Positions 23,716 through 35,145 of a stretch of DNA of 64,000 nucleotides are shown here, one piece after another. How positions within the stretch are numbered: the first letter of the stretch is position 1; each line of letters starts with the position of its first letter. Made by a program: the position numbers and the translations under genes. The notes under the pieces were generated by a model, which worked only from the letters and a program-made list of their open reading frames with translations, searched no databases and was not told where the DNA came from. This stretch comes from Pelobates cultripes (Eukaryota > Chordata > Amphibia > Anura > Pelobatidae): contig OW240916.1 of the NCBI GenBank assembly GCA_933207985.1, positions 132,670,834 to 132,734,833 on the forward strand, in the 5' to 3' direction.

Positions 23716-24495
23716 TACATGACTAATAAGCTAATAAGAATTATTTCAATACTATCCTATGCAAAGTATTAGATGTGCATGTGGAGCTCATCAGGACCCC
23801 AACGCTCTTCTGTGAGACTGCTACTATACTAACATGCCATCACCAGGGCAGAAGAAGAGACAGCGGCGGGCAGCTCGATACCAGGGGTCTGTTACCAGCT
23901 TTGCGACCACTCAGCTAGGCCATGGTCTGAATGGGATTGATTCCCTCTGCACAGCTCTGTGTTGTAATAGAGTATGGGGCTGGAAGGGGGGCATGTTGGG
24001 TACCTCATACCATGCAGAGACTACTACTCGGTTGGCATTGGCTATGCTTCTACTCCTGTGTTGGCCAGAGAGCCTGTATATTGCTTCAGTTAATAATGTT
24101 GCAGTTCTACTTAATTTTTAGTTCTTGACCCCCAGTGGCACTCTTAACTAAACTTCTTTTTTTTAATTTCTTTATTTTCTTGTGCAAAGGAGAAAACAAT
24201 CTGCTTGTAGCACCCCGACAGTGTTGACAAGCAATGCATTTACTTATAAGAATAAACAGTGTCATGGCATGAGATAAACACACACATTTTTTATAACCAA
24301 AAAATAAACAGGCTGATTTGTAATTCACTTGTATATTATAGAGAAAGCTCGATAGGTATGTTGGGCAGTTTAAGTGAACTGAAGCATGTTGACATTTTCA
24401 CTACACGATTAATGTGTAGTACGCTATTTCTTCTGGATGGCTTTACACTTTTTGTTAGGTAAGTACTGAATGCCACCTAGATTAGAAGTGTTTAT

Positions 24496-25746
24496 GCGGA
24501 GGATGTGTCATCATCCTTGTGGTGCGGGTTTAAGGAGGGTTTTTATGTCTCCCATAACGAAGGGATCGTTGGGGTCGTGCGTGTAGTCTCTGGGATCAAT
24601 GTAGGTAGTCCCAAAACTTGCAAGAAGGCGGGAGCCTTAGTGATGTTGGAGAGCCGGTGGACTGTTCCTTGGTGCTTCACTATGAGGGACCTTGGAGAGC
24701 CCCAGTTGTAAGCCACTCCAGAGTCTTTCAGCTGTTTTGTCACTTCCTTGAGGGATCTGCGCCATTGGAGTGTGGACCTAGTGAGGTCTTGAAAGAATGT
24801 GAGTTGAGAGTTCTCAAATGAGTATGGGGTCTTGTCTCAGATTGCTGTCACGAAATGTCCCTTATCTTGAAAGGAGGAGCAGCGCACCACTACATCCCTT
24901 GTCACGTTCGGGGGTGCATTAGGGGACTTTGGGAGGGGATATGTTCCTTGTCTGTGGCTGGGGTAGTATAGCCGCAAGCAGCCATCTGAGGTAGTGTGGT
25001 AGTTCTTCTAAGGGGATATCATCAGGTATGCCGCGAATCTTGATATGTTGTCATCTGTAGTGGTCTTCCATGGCAGTCATTTGTGTGCTGAGTGCCTGTT
25101 GGGAGGTTTGGACTTGCCTTATGGTGTCTTGCATCGCAGACATGTCCTTGCGTATATCCATACTGACTCCACAGGCAGTGGGAACAACTATGGGACGTCG
25201 ATCTCAGAGACCTGAGGCACGGACCCTGTTGGTTACTGCCTGAACCTCCTCCTTTATCACTGCATTGTCCGATTCCAGCCACTTTCTAATTTCTAGCATG
25301 AAGGTTTGAATGTCCTGCTTGGTAGCTTGCTCGGGCCCTCCCTAGGTTGTCAAGGGTGAGCTCTGCCTCAGTGGTGAGCTGTGGTGGTGGGACTGCTAGT
25401 TCTCCGGGGCTTGGTGCAGGGGATACCTCCCTGTTCTTTGCGGTCGACATTTTGTGTTGCGGTTGTTGCTGCAGGAGAGTTCCGATGTCTCTTGTGTCGG
25501 ACACCGTGACTGCTGCAGGTCTCTGAGATCGACGTCCCATAGTTGTTCCCACTGCCTGTGGAGTCAGTGCGGGTGGTTTGGTCTGCCAGAATGGGTCTCC
25601 CGCTGAGGAGGTACTCAAGTCTGGGGATGGAGGGTGCGTGGTAGGCCTCAGACCTGCGTTTCTGTCCCTTCCTCCGTGGGAAGTGGAAGAAGGGCATCGG
25701 GCTCTGTAGTAGGGTATTTAGGCGAGTTGTCACTGTGTGCCGCCAT
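24496..25746 (-). pseudogene. L1 ORF1-like pseudogene (Transposase_22 type)
   Basis: Read on the minus strand from an ATG at 25744-25746 (MAAHSDNSPKYP), with several stops and frame changes. A coiled-coil-like stretch (EIRKWLESDNAVIKEEVQAV, then DIRKDMSAMQDTIRQVQ) is followed by an RNA-recognition-like block with IKIRGIPDDIPLEELPHYL. The C-terminal block has FFQDLTRSTLQWRRSLKEVT and AYNWGSPRSLIVKHQG. These are the landmarks of L1 ORF1p, an RNA-binding chaperone of the L1 RNP. Stops and frame shifts make it a dead copy. A 50-bp inverted duplication (25163-25214 and 25517-25567) disrupts the middle. Confidence 0.75.
25163..25567. repeat. 50-bp inverted repeat inside L1 ORF1
   Basis: ACTCCACAGGCAGTGGGAAC...GATCTCAGAGACCTG at 25163-25214 reappears as its reverse complement at 25517-25567. 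The arms are nearly identical and about 300 bp apart. Confidence 0.85.
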
Positions 25747-25904
25747 TTAGTTGCTTATTTTCTCGTTTTTATAGCGATTTTTGTGCTGTTCTTGCTGGAG
25801 CCTAATGAGATGGCATCCGCTCTGCTCGTGTGCTGGCTCCGGCCCCAACTAAACTTCTTTTTAACAAACATGGGTTGTACACCTAGTAAATTCAAAATTG
25901 TGTC

Positions 25905-26232
25905 TATCAGTGAGTGAGTTTATGTCTGTCAGTGAGTGTCTGTATGTGTGTCTGTCAGTGAATGAGTGAGTGTATGTTTGTCAGTGAGTGTCTGTGTGTG
26001 TGTCTGTCAGTGAGTGTGTGTTTGTGTGTCTGTCAGTGAGTGAGTGTATGTCTGTCAGTAAGTGTATCTGTGTGTGAGTGTGTCTGTGTGTGTGTCTATC
26101 AGTGAGTGTATGTCTGTCAGTGAGTTTATGTGTGTGTGTCAGTGAGTGAGTGTATGTGTGCCAGTGAGTGAGTGTATGTCTGTCATTGAGTGTGTGTGTC
26201 TGCAAGTGTGTGTCTGTCAGTGAGTGAGTGAC
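25905..26232. repeat. TGTCAGTGAGTG minisatellite
   Basis: Variable units of TGTGTCTGTCAGTGAGTGAG make up the array. The reverse complement of this motif forms the array at 18325-18917. Confidence 0.93.
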
Positions 26233-26299
26233 ATGAAGGGGCTGCAAAATGGATCCTTGCCTAGGGCTGCAGAAATCCTTGCACTGGCCCTGTATACCC

Positions 26300-29200
26300 A
26301 TGCTATTGTTGTGTTTAATATATAAAATGAGATATCACTATACATGCCAACATTGTCCACGACTTTTACTAGGTATGATCCTAATTCTGTTCAGATTTCA
26401 TGTTAGTACAGTCTTCCTGTTTCTAATATGATATCATCTCAATAAAAACTATAATTGAAAAAAAAAATTAAAATAATGAACAGATTTAACAATTTGCCAC
26501 ATTAACACAGTCTGTATTTATCAGTTTTATTTATTAAAGATGTCTTATATAGCACTTAATACATTTTAGAAGTTAAGTATATGGATAAAGACAGGAGTAT
26601 ACATAATTAGGCATAAAAATACAAAGGAATACTGCTAGTTGCCCTTCATCTAACATTGGTACTACTGCTATACAAAGTGCTTTGTAGGACACTGTGTATG
26701 CATGCAATCTAAATGGATAATGTGCATTGAGAACCACTTAATCAAATGTAAGTATTAAGATTTTCAGGTGCATCATCGTGTGATACTAATAGTATTGTTA
26801 ATTAAGACTGGTACCCAGTGGCGTACACACAATCCATGGGGCCCCGGTGCAACATGCTCAACTTCAGATACCTGTTGCAGTACTGGGATAGGTCTTCACA
26901 GTTACTGAAAATATTATTTTCATTATTCTTCAGACAGGATTTACAGCAGTGCAGAGCGTGTGGCCCATGCAAAGAAATGTGATAACTTGTTTCATGATAT
27001 TGCCTTTCTGGTTTTGCCTCCCAGTGATTAATGTAGCTGACTCTGCCCTGTACCGAGCCAGGCAGTTGTTTTGTTGATGTGCAGTTGCAACTAATTTAGG
27101 TTAAACAGAGCCTTGCCATGATGCAGCTTGAAATAACCTGCTTCACAGAGATTTTGGACCTAGGCTTGCGTAAACATCGAGACTGTTGTGTTGGTCAAAT
27201 ACATTAGTCTTCGTTGATATGAATGACTAGAGATTATCAAGCAATGAATAGGGTTGATCGCTTTCTTTTTGAATAACTGCTATTATTATGTTTTTAATTT
27301 TACCATTACATATTTCATTAAGGGTTTTTTTTCCTACCCGGTTGTCCTGTAAGCTCTTTAAACCATAGGTCCTTCTGTAATATAAATGCTTATCAAAACA
27401 AAATAGCAAATATAGGATTCCTGAAAGAAAACAGAAATATTAGTGGATAATTGGACTTATCAGTCATATGACATATTTTGCCATTAAAGTGTCTCTGTCT
27501 CTTTTTCTCCTCACCGTCCCCCAGTATTCCTTTGGGTCTCGCTAGCCCCTTAACCTCTAACGGCTTGTGCGTGATCCTGGTACCTGTGCTACTGAGCTTA
27601 AATCCTGACAGTCCTGATGATTATTTATTCACAGCAACACTATCTTGTTTTTTTCCAATATGGTGTTCTCTTTGAGTTTCCACCTCTGCCCTTCTTGGGG
27701 TGTGCACTTTGATCCACAGGAGGCTTGCTTTGCATTGTGTTGACTCTTGGGATGCAGTGAGAGTGAACACAGAGAAAAGGTGATGCAATACCTGGAACGA
27801 GCATGAAGTGGACAGCCCATTACAAATGTGACAAAGGACGGGAGCTTGGCTAAATCAACACCTATTTTTGTCAACCTGCAGATTCTATATAAGGATAAAA
27901 GGTCCCTATTTTTTCTTACGTATATGTTTTCTAATAATCAGCATCTTGCAAAAATAAAAAACAGGGGGATAAATTTCTTAACACAAAAAAAGCTACAGAG
28001 GCACTTGAAGGAAAAAGGCAATATGCAATGCAAAAGCATGATTGAACACTTTGCATATGCTTATAGTAGCATCACACATACCAGAAATAAAACAAACAAA
28101 AAGTTCAAACGCGTTTGGTTGTTCTAAATCTACACAGACTAGTGACTTAGTTGAAATGTTATACTCACCTCCCCCCCCCCGAAGAAAAGAAAAATCAATG
28201 GAGATTTCAGTGGATTTTCCTCTCTCTCTGCATTTTTTGCTGGGCACAAGCAGACGTCTCCTTTTCTTTAATGTGAAGAGCCGGTCTCAAAGCAGAATTT
28301 AATTACACAAAGAATGTTTGATAATCTCCAAAGCTTTTAGAGTCAAATGATAAAATGTCGAACCAAATTAAATTTTATTGCTGAAGTTAACATGTTTTAA
28401 TTATATTTCTCATCAGTAGTTTTGAGAGTGAATTGAGCAGTTAATGTTTTTGTTCTGTTTAGAAGTAAATAACAATGAAGGGGTCTGGCCCTTTGATTAT
28501 TATTATTTTTTTTTGCAAGCTTTTTAGATTTTTATTCCCACAATTTTACTTTAAAATTAAAAACAAGACCGTGGTGTATGTTTTTAAACTAGAATGCAGC
28601 GTTCTGTATCAAACTTGTCTTAATTGTTTAGTATTCACTATAAGTTTGGTTGGCACGCTGATAGATTAAATTTTGATATTAATAGAATGTAACCATGCCA
28701 GATTTGCATGACAGCGAACTTTTAATTTATATGAATACGTGCAGTGTTTGGCACAAAATGCATAAGGTGTTATTTTTGTATTTATTTTTTTTTGCTGCTG
28801 TTGCCAAAAAAACAAACTAGTGATTTATCATAAGGGTATGTAGGGGGATACGCAGAACAAAAATTTGTGCTTTGCTAAAGGTTTTCTTCTGAATGTTCCA
28901 TTTCAGGATTTTGTGCATTTGTTTTTGTATTTTGTTCTGTGTGCAGACACTCAGTGACAGCTTGATAAACTCTGAGACTGCGTGCCACCCAGAAATATTA
29001 CCGATAACTAATACGGTTTTGCATAAAATGTTTCCTATGTGACTTCATGGCCGTAACCTTTACATGTCCCAAATAAAAGATTAGCCACTAAACATAGCTG
29101 TCTAAGTCCTGAATTCTTTAAAAAAATCTAAATGTTGGCATTACCTAAGCCATTGCAAATCACCAACACTCCTGATACTATTGTCAAGAACGGATCTTTT

Positions 29201-31540
29201 TTATTTGCTTATACCATGTGCTATCATAACTATATTTTACTGCCTCTTTTTATTGATCTCATTTTACTTATGTATCTTATTTGTACTATCTCTGTCTATT
29301 TTTTTAGCATACAGTTTTTACTTGAATTTGTGACCTATTTGGAGCTACCTGGTTCTCTAGTTTTGTCTAAATTTTTAGTTTGGCTACTCTGTCCTTAAAT
29401 GTGAAATCTCCTTTGAATTCAATTTTGAATTCTCACTTTTGTAAGTTACCCCAAAAGAAAACATTAAGCTCCCACAGGTAAATGATCCACAGTCATTCAA
29501 ACACAGACCTGTCAGACACGTCCCAATATTTCTAATGGACAAAGAGGAAGACTTTAATTTTAGGGATGTGACAAGGGCTGTTGTGTGACATTTTAGGTGA
29601 CAAGCTATTAAAAAGATTATGGACCTAAAGTGTAAGTTAGAACAAGAATAATGTTCCTTATTTACAAAGACTTATTTGTAGACACATGTATCGTAGTTTA
29701 AAGACATGTTACTGTAAGTATTATTGCTGTGGAGTTCTGTTATACACTCAGACACATCAACTATATGGAGCTCCTAGAAAAGAGGGGCATTAGGATAGAA
29801 AAGAGGGACAGAGGGAGATGGGCCCAAAATAGGGACTAAGTAATGACAATTGTGAGATATGCTATCCTATAGATCAATACTATACCACACTACAAAGGGG
29901 AATGATATATGCTAATCCAATGTTTAACCTGATGGTCTCAGTGACAAAAACAAGTCTGAAAGCAATCATAATCATATTTTAAATATTTAGTTGAACATAC
30001 ACAACAGTTGTGGTTTTTTGGGGGTTTTTTTTGCCCGTTATGTGTAGGTTGCTACAATGTTTGTGATCGCACGAGGCTAACACAAGAATAAAGTGCAAAT
30101 GTAGAATCAAAATGAGGGAACTAAGGAATGTGAAACATCAAGACTCGAAGGGGGTGTGGACACTTGCAGTCAATTTGTGGTCATGAGGCTGGACAGGTAA
30201 TGGTCTGGGCTGGCATTGTATAATAACAACTAGGCAGACAAGCCAGGGTTCAAGAAGACAGAGGACAAGTAAAAAAGGAGTTGCAACAGGTTGTCGGTAC
30301 AGAAGGAATGGTAAAGTTAAGCTGGAACAGAGTGAGAATCTGTGGGTCCAAGGAAGGCTGGAGCACAGGTTCAGGAAAAGAGCGTAGATGGAGGACTCGT
30401 ACAAGCTCAGCATTGTGTTCAGATGGTAAGGTCTCATGCACAAAGGCTGCTGAGCGCTGGGTGGGAACACCTGAATAGGGACAGCCCCATCTCTAAAATG
30501 GTAGAAATCTGCTCCTTTTGAGATATAGACAGATGGGAAATCTGAGAACTTCATACCACTCTCCAATCACAGGGGAAAAAATGGTTTACCTGGTGTTCCA
30601 ATAATCACCCTCCAATCTCCCCAACTCTGGGTACAGCTCAGCAGTTTCCCAGGGATGGGATCACATTTGCTTTGCGCAACACATTAAGATGAACAGGATA
30701 ATGATTTCACAACAGGCTATCTATTAAAAAAAAAAAACCAACTAATAATCATAGCATTACTTTGTAATGTTAGTAGAACAGCAAATGAGATGTGCCAGGA
30801 GATAAAAAAAATAAAATAAGAACAAATAGTCAAAATAGGATTATAAGAAAATAAAATGGTAACGCAAATGTCAACAGTGGATATGCCTATATTTTAAATA
30901 TATATATCATTATATTGTTACATATGGTTTTTTCAGTATTATTATACTTTTGCGTTTACAGACATTACTACATATGTGTCTGTTTGTATTTGTAGAACTC
31001 GCAACATAAATGTTTTATCGAACTGTAAAAATATATATTCCCTACTTTATATAACATGACTAGGCTGTTACTATTTCTTTTTATTTTATGACAGGTTTGT
31101 TAGATCATTTCAGACATGGAATAAAATGTAATTCCCCAATGCATTTGAAAGAAAAGCAGTCTTTTATTTTGTAGATTAAATCTAAAGACATTGCTTTACT
31201 TGTATTGTAAGATTACAGTCAAACAAATGTCTTGAAACGAACCTTTGGAAATCACAGTGTTAAGGAGACCAAATTAATGTAGGAGGAAAACAAGCTTAAC
31301 AAACTTGAAATGTGTATCTCCTTTTTTTTTTTTTTTTATTAAAGTCAGAACATGTGTATAGTTTTTGTTTGATAAAGCAATTGATTAAGGCAGACAATTA
31401 AAGCAATTTGTCCTGCATGTAAATAGTAGATGTCAGGAGAATGCCTGCTGCGAGTTTGTGTATTAAATAATCTTTTCCGAATACATCAGAAAGACTTCTA
31501 CAAAAACCTACAAGAACGTGTTCTAAACACTGTTTTCTAC
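26300..31540. other. AT-rich intronic DNA, no gene
   Basis: Long AT-rich tracts without domain-bearing ORFs. A short repeat-like phrase, CAGTGGCGTACACAC...GGGGCCCCGGTGC, at about 26816-26850 is the terminus type of a common frog repeat. The segment 30120-30620 is less AT-rich and may be an old LTR or repeat; its 142-codon ORF has no recognisable domain. Confidence 0.45.
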
Positions 31541-31549
31541 ACTAAGGGC

Positions 31550-31960
31550 TTGCTTGTCAAGTTGGAAAAAATGCTAATCTTGCCTCCTTGAGCAGCTGGG
31601 TTTGTGCAGTAGTCTTTTCATTTTTTTCAGGGGTTAATTAGCCCTCTTTTAAACTGTGGCCTATTTAGCTGTAGATCCAGCATGATTCAGCCAGGGCTGG
31701 CTGTACAAAAGCGGAACTATTAACAGGCGGGTGTGTCCAACTGCTTAATTAGCCAGAATAAAAAGGTCCTTTGTCGTACAAGCATCTGTTGTTCGTGACA
31801 CACCTGACAACCGCATTAGGCAAGGATGACTAGATTGAAATTTTGCGCATATTTCCAACAATACCAAGCCGTTCATTTGCATACGGGTTGCTTCAGTGAC
31901 AGTCTGCAAGTTTAGTTAGCTTATCAGAACAAATTAGTGCAACTGATAAACAAAGATTGC
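31550..31960. promoter_or_regulatory. Candidate conserved non-coding element
   Basis: This block has balanced composition, no simple repeats and no transposon termini. It contains two homeodomain-type core sites, GGGTTAATTAGCCC (about 31632) and GCTTAATTAGCCAG (about 31743), plus an ATTTGCATA octamer-like site at about 31875. Location in a long 5' intron of a developmental transcription factor fits an enhancer. This is inference from appearance; no conservation was tested. Confidence 0.3.
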
Positions 31961-32332
31961 ACAGGGAATGTAAATGACTCATGAAACCTAAAAATGAAGG
32001 GGTTTCTATTTGCACATCTCTCCTGTCATTTTCATGGGATTTTGTGGAAAACAAAAAAGAAAAGAAACACAAAAAAAACAACAACTTGATTTCTAATCGC
32101 AGTTTCAGTGCGGTTGGAAGACTGGCAGGTTGGAAATCTGGGAATTCGACCAGAATGCTTTTTAATATGTTTAAACTTACGCATTAGCTCTAAACGATTT
32201 GCTGTTGAAAACTGGCAAAGGGGTTACACTCCCCAAACATGCTTTAGCATTTTAATTGATCCTCTGTCATGTCTGACTGCGGAATTGATCACATATAAAG
32301 ATCACCTAGGAGAAGAATATATCAAAGAGGAT

Positions 32333-32370
32333 GACAGCGTTTCACAAAGAAGCAACGTGACTTTGTCAGG
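32333..32370 (-). other. Hammerhead-like module, eroded
   Basis: On the minus strand CCTGACAAAG (one change from CUGANGA) is followed by an ACAAAG...CTTTGT pairing that overlaps the core, then GAAACGCTGTC. GAAAC and a GTC triplet are intact. Confidence 0.35.
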
Positions 32371-32779
32371 CTTAGCATGATGGGATCAGGGTTAGAGGTT
32401 TTCTTGTTAAATCCTCTGCAGAAAAACAGTTTGTTGTGCCAGTGGAAACTTCACCTTAAATGCCACCTTCATCTGAGACTGGGCACTTTCTGCTGCTGGG
32501 GTATAGCCAGATTGGACATAAATGTATTTTAAGCACTATGCACAGACTGTGGTGTAAAAGTCTGAATCATATATGGAATGAACAGGGTAGTATTTACAGA
32601 GAAATCGTTAGGCACAGTATCAGAGCTAAGAACTCATATGTTAAATCAGGGGTACCCAAATGGTGGAGTAAGTACTGGAGCTGACAAGACATGCTGCTAG
32701 TAATCTATGACTTATAGCTTACTAAAAGCTTATTCTTGCTGAAGTATCGACCACTATTGCTATATTATCTGATACCTAC

Positions 32780-33650
32780 TGTGGCAAAGATGTCTCTGCC
32801 ACGTGTTCCTGGAGGAGCCTGCTGGCTAGCCTCCTGCCCAAGGACTATGGACCATGTAAAAAGATCTGTAAAAAGTCTCTGTTCGTATGGATTCCCTGTA
32901 CTGTCCGGGAACTGAACAGATCCACGAACTAAAGACCACCCGGGAGCTTGTTAAACCCTATTGACACCCTGTAATGATTCTCACCGTAGTGTTTTAATTG
33001 TTCGTCTGGGTGGATGCCATTCCAATGCACGAACACGTGGTGGTGGCCATCTTGTTTGCACGAACGCAAACAGCGGTGTTTGGTCGTCGAGTGCATGGAA
33101 CTAAAATCGGACATTTGACCTTGCGAACACCGCTGAACTTCCAGCATCGCTTACGTTCGGTTCGTTACATCGTGGAAGAACACTGTTCAGTGGAATTGTT
33201 CGAATGAATCGGGTGAACTAGCTCCATGTTACAACTATGGACTATGGTCGTTAGTTTGTTAGTTTTTATACTCCTGAAGTTGACCGAGCGCTACCACTTT
33301 TGCTATGGAACTATTTTGGGCAGGAGCCTCGTGTGCAATTGTTCAAAAGTTGACGTCCATGGAAAACCCGAACCCCTGAACCAATCTGATGGATTTTTTG
33401 ATATGTTGGTCACTCAGATCGGGGCTATCCAAAGATGTGACTCTTGTAGGGTTTCCATGGATATTCGGGGTACCTTTGGGGTGTTTGTAAATTGTCTTTT
33501 TCTGTACCTGGAGATAATTGAGTTTGTACAGTTCCTGACTCAATTATCTATCAGGCTCAGTAGAGGAGTTTACTATTTGTATAAATTCTGTGACTGTGCT
33601 ACTATTAAACAGGTGACTTCCCAGCATTAAGCCTCGGCTCAGAATTTCAT
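32780..33650 (+). mobile_element. LTR fragment related to 49126-50106
   Basis: The start, TGTGGCAAAGATGTCTCTGC then CACGTGTTCCTGGAGGAGCC, parallels the LTR at 49126 (TGTGGCGAAACCGGCCTCGC, CACGTGTCCTTGGAGG). Further shared features are GGACTATGGACCA and a GGAGATAATTGA block. An ATTAAA near 33604 could be the polyadenylation signal. The 3' terminus and a target duplication were not found, so the right boundary is approximate and the copy probably lacks its end. A 134-codon ORF at 33226-33630 lies within the LTR and has no known domain. Confidence 0.6.
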
Positions 33651-33659
33651 TTTCACTGT

Positions 33660-34290
33660 TTGAGCACCTTTTCACATTTGTCTCTCGTCATTTTTTACCT
33701 GTTCCACAAGTAACAAGATCTATTCTTGTTTTTTTTAGAACTTAATTAAGAGTCCAAAAGTTCTCTGGAAGGTTGCCAGTTTTGTATCTCATCAATTGTA
33801 TGCAGGACCACTTGAGCTTGTCTGTAGAGCATGGCTACTGAGCCCCTTCACATTTGTAAAGGCCTAATGCAGCTGCCTAGACTCCTTGTAAATCAGTTGT
33901 AATTGAAAGTCTTTGTTATTTGCGCTGAGATTTTACAACATATGCAATGCTTCTCACCGCTTCACTGGATCTCTGCTTCGTTTGCTGTTAACAATGCAAG
34001 CTGGTTTCAGTCTAATACCTTTTTTACTATGTAATTTGTACTTGCTATAAAATGATCATGAAATAACAGTCCTAGTGCTTTTTTTAAAGTTTCTTAGTCT
34101 GTCAGGTGTAACTCATGGACTATAATTTGCACAGCTTTGAGTAAGGATTTTGTTATGGTGTGGCCACTTTCGTGCAACACATGATTCTATTGGTTAATTC
34201 TTGTTATGAAGTTCATACTTCTAAAAAGGTGGGCATTCCATATATAGAAAATATTATGGAACACAATAAATGGTAGCCATCTTGTCTAGT
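33660..34290. other. Intronic DNA, nothing recognised
   Basis: AT-rich, no ORF with a domain, no clear repeat terminus. Confidence 0.4.
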
Positions 34291-34291
34291 T

Positions 34292-34710
34292 TTAAAGTAA
34301 ATCCCCCAGCACCTTAACTACTATAGTGTTTTGTAGTGGTCATGGTGCCAGATGCAAGTAGTTAAACCATTTGCTAACTGTTTGACTTATTCCTGTGGGC
34401 TGCCGGGCATCACTCCCTGACACACCTGTTAGGAGCTTCCATTAGCCCTCCTTAGGTAAGCCCTGCAGTGCAGTGCCAGCTGATTGGATGAGAGTTTCTG
34501 ACCGTAGCAGAGGGTGAGAGCTGCTCACTCTCAGCCAATTATATTAAGCCCGCAAAACTTGTGACAGAAGCAAAGGCTGCAGACCCCAATTAAGAAGTCA
34601 AGCCATTAGCAAATCGTTTCAGTACTTACATTGGTGGGACACAGAGTCCCTCCTGGCATTATAACCAATACAGTGCGCTGTAGTGGTTATGGTGCTTAGT
34701 GTTCCATTAA
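34292..34710. mobile_element. Eroded TTAA-flanked MITE
   Basis: It runs from TTAAAGTAAATCCCCCAGCA to GGTGCTTAGTGTTCCATTAA. Inverted internal text includes GTAGTGGTCATGGTGCC on the left and TGTAGTGGTTATGGTGC at the right end. Related to 38163-38600. Confidence 0.55.
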
Positions 34711-35145
34711 AACAAAAAAAATGGATGAACTGAGAGATCATGAAAAAAAATTTGTGTTAATGGATGCTTTCCTAAAATACAAGCACCTTTCTCCTTTTTT
34801 TTTGGATGCAAAGAACATAAAATAGCTGAACTCAATAAACTTCTTTTGAAAATGTAATATATTTGATGACCTCTCATTTTAATTTATTTCTTTAGAAATT
34901 GTTTTACCAGAAAGAATGCACCTCATTTTCTCTTCTTTCAAGTATTCTCTAAGATGCACAAATAATTCCTATATTTTAGACCAGCATTTTAGAGAGCAGG
35001 TAATGAGTGCTGATCAATGTGTAATCACAGCTGGATATCTATTAGTATCTTGGTGTGTTTTTTTGACCAGGCAAAATCCAGTTAGAATTCATATGCTAAT
35101 CAGAGACTAGAAAATGCATGTATAAACATATACTAATGGCAGCAC

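Larger units (their letters stand above)
24162..25846 (-). mobile_element. Half-L1 (HAL1-like) element, TSD AACTAAACTTCTTTTT
   Basis: A minus-strand insertion runs from a 5' leader at about 25846 through an L1 ORF1-type reading frame (about 25746 to 24496) and a 3' UTR to an A-rich tail (poly-T on the + strand at 24161). A 16-bp direct repeat AACTAAACTTCTTTTT lies at both ends (24146-24161 and 25847-25862). The right copy is followed by AA, matching the canonical TTTT/AA L1 endonuclease site. No ORF2 (endonuclease/RT) is present although both ends are intact, so this is an ORF1-only non-autonomous L1 derivative rather than a 5'-truncated L1. Confidence 0.78.
24133..26292. mobile_element. Possible hAT-type repeat interrupted by half-L1
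   Basis: A CAGTGGCACTC start at 24133 and a GCACTGGCCCTG end at 26292 resemble hAT-type termini, and 25905-26232 is an internal minisatellite as in neighbouring elements. The flanking octamers TTGACCCC and TATACCCA agree at only 5 of 8 positions, so the boundaries are tentative. Subtracting the nested half-L1 leaves about 470 bp. Confidence 0.4.

Noticed and set aside
2695..26232. CRISPR-like arrays
   Set aside because: The tandem arrays have variable units without constant repeats and unique spacers, and the genome is vertebrate.
30138..30566. 142-codon minus-strand ORF
   Set aside because: Leu/Pro/Ser-rich with no recognised motif, overlapped by other ORFs; probably an old repeat.
33226..33630. 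134-codon ORF on the + strand
   Set aside because: Lies inside an LTR fragment related to the solo LTR at 49126; no domain recognised.
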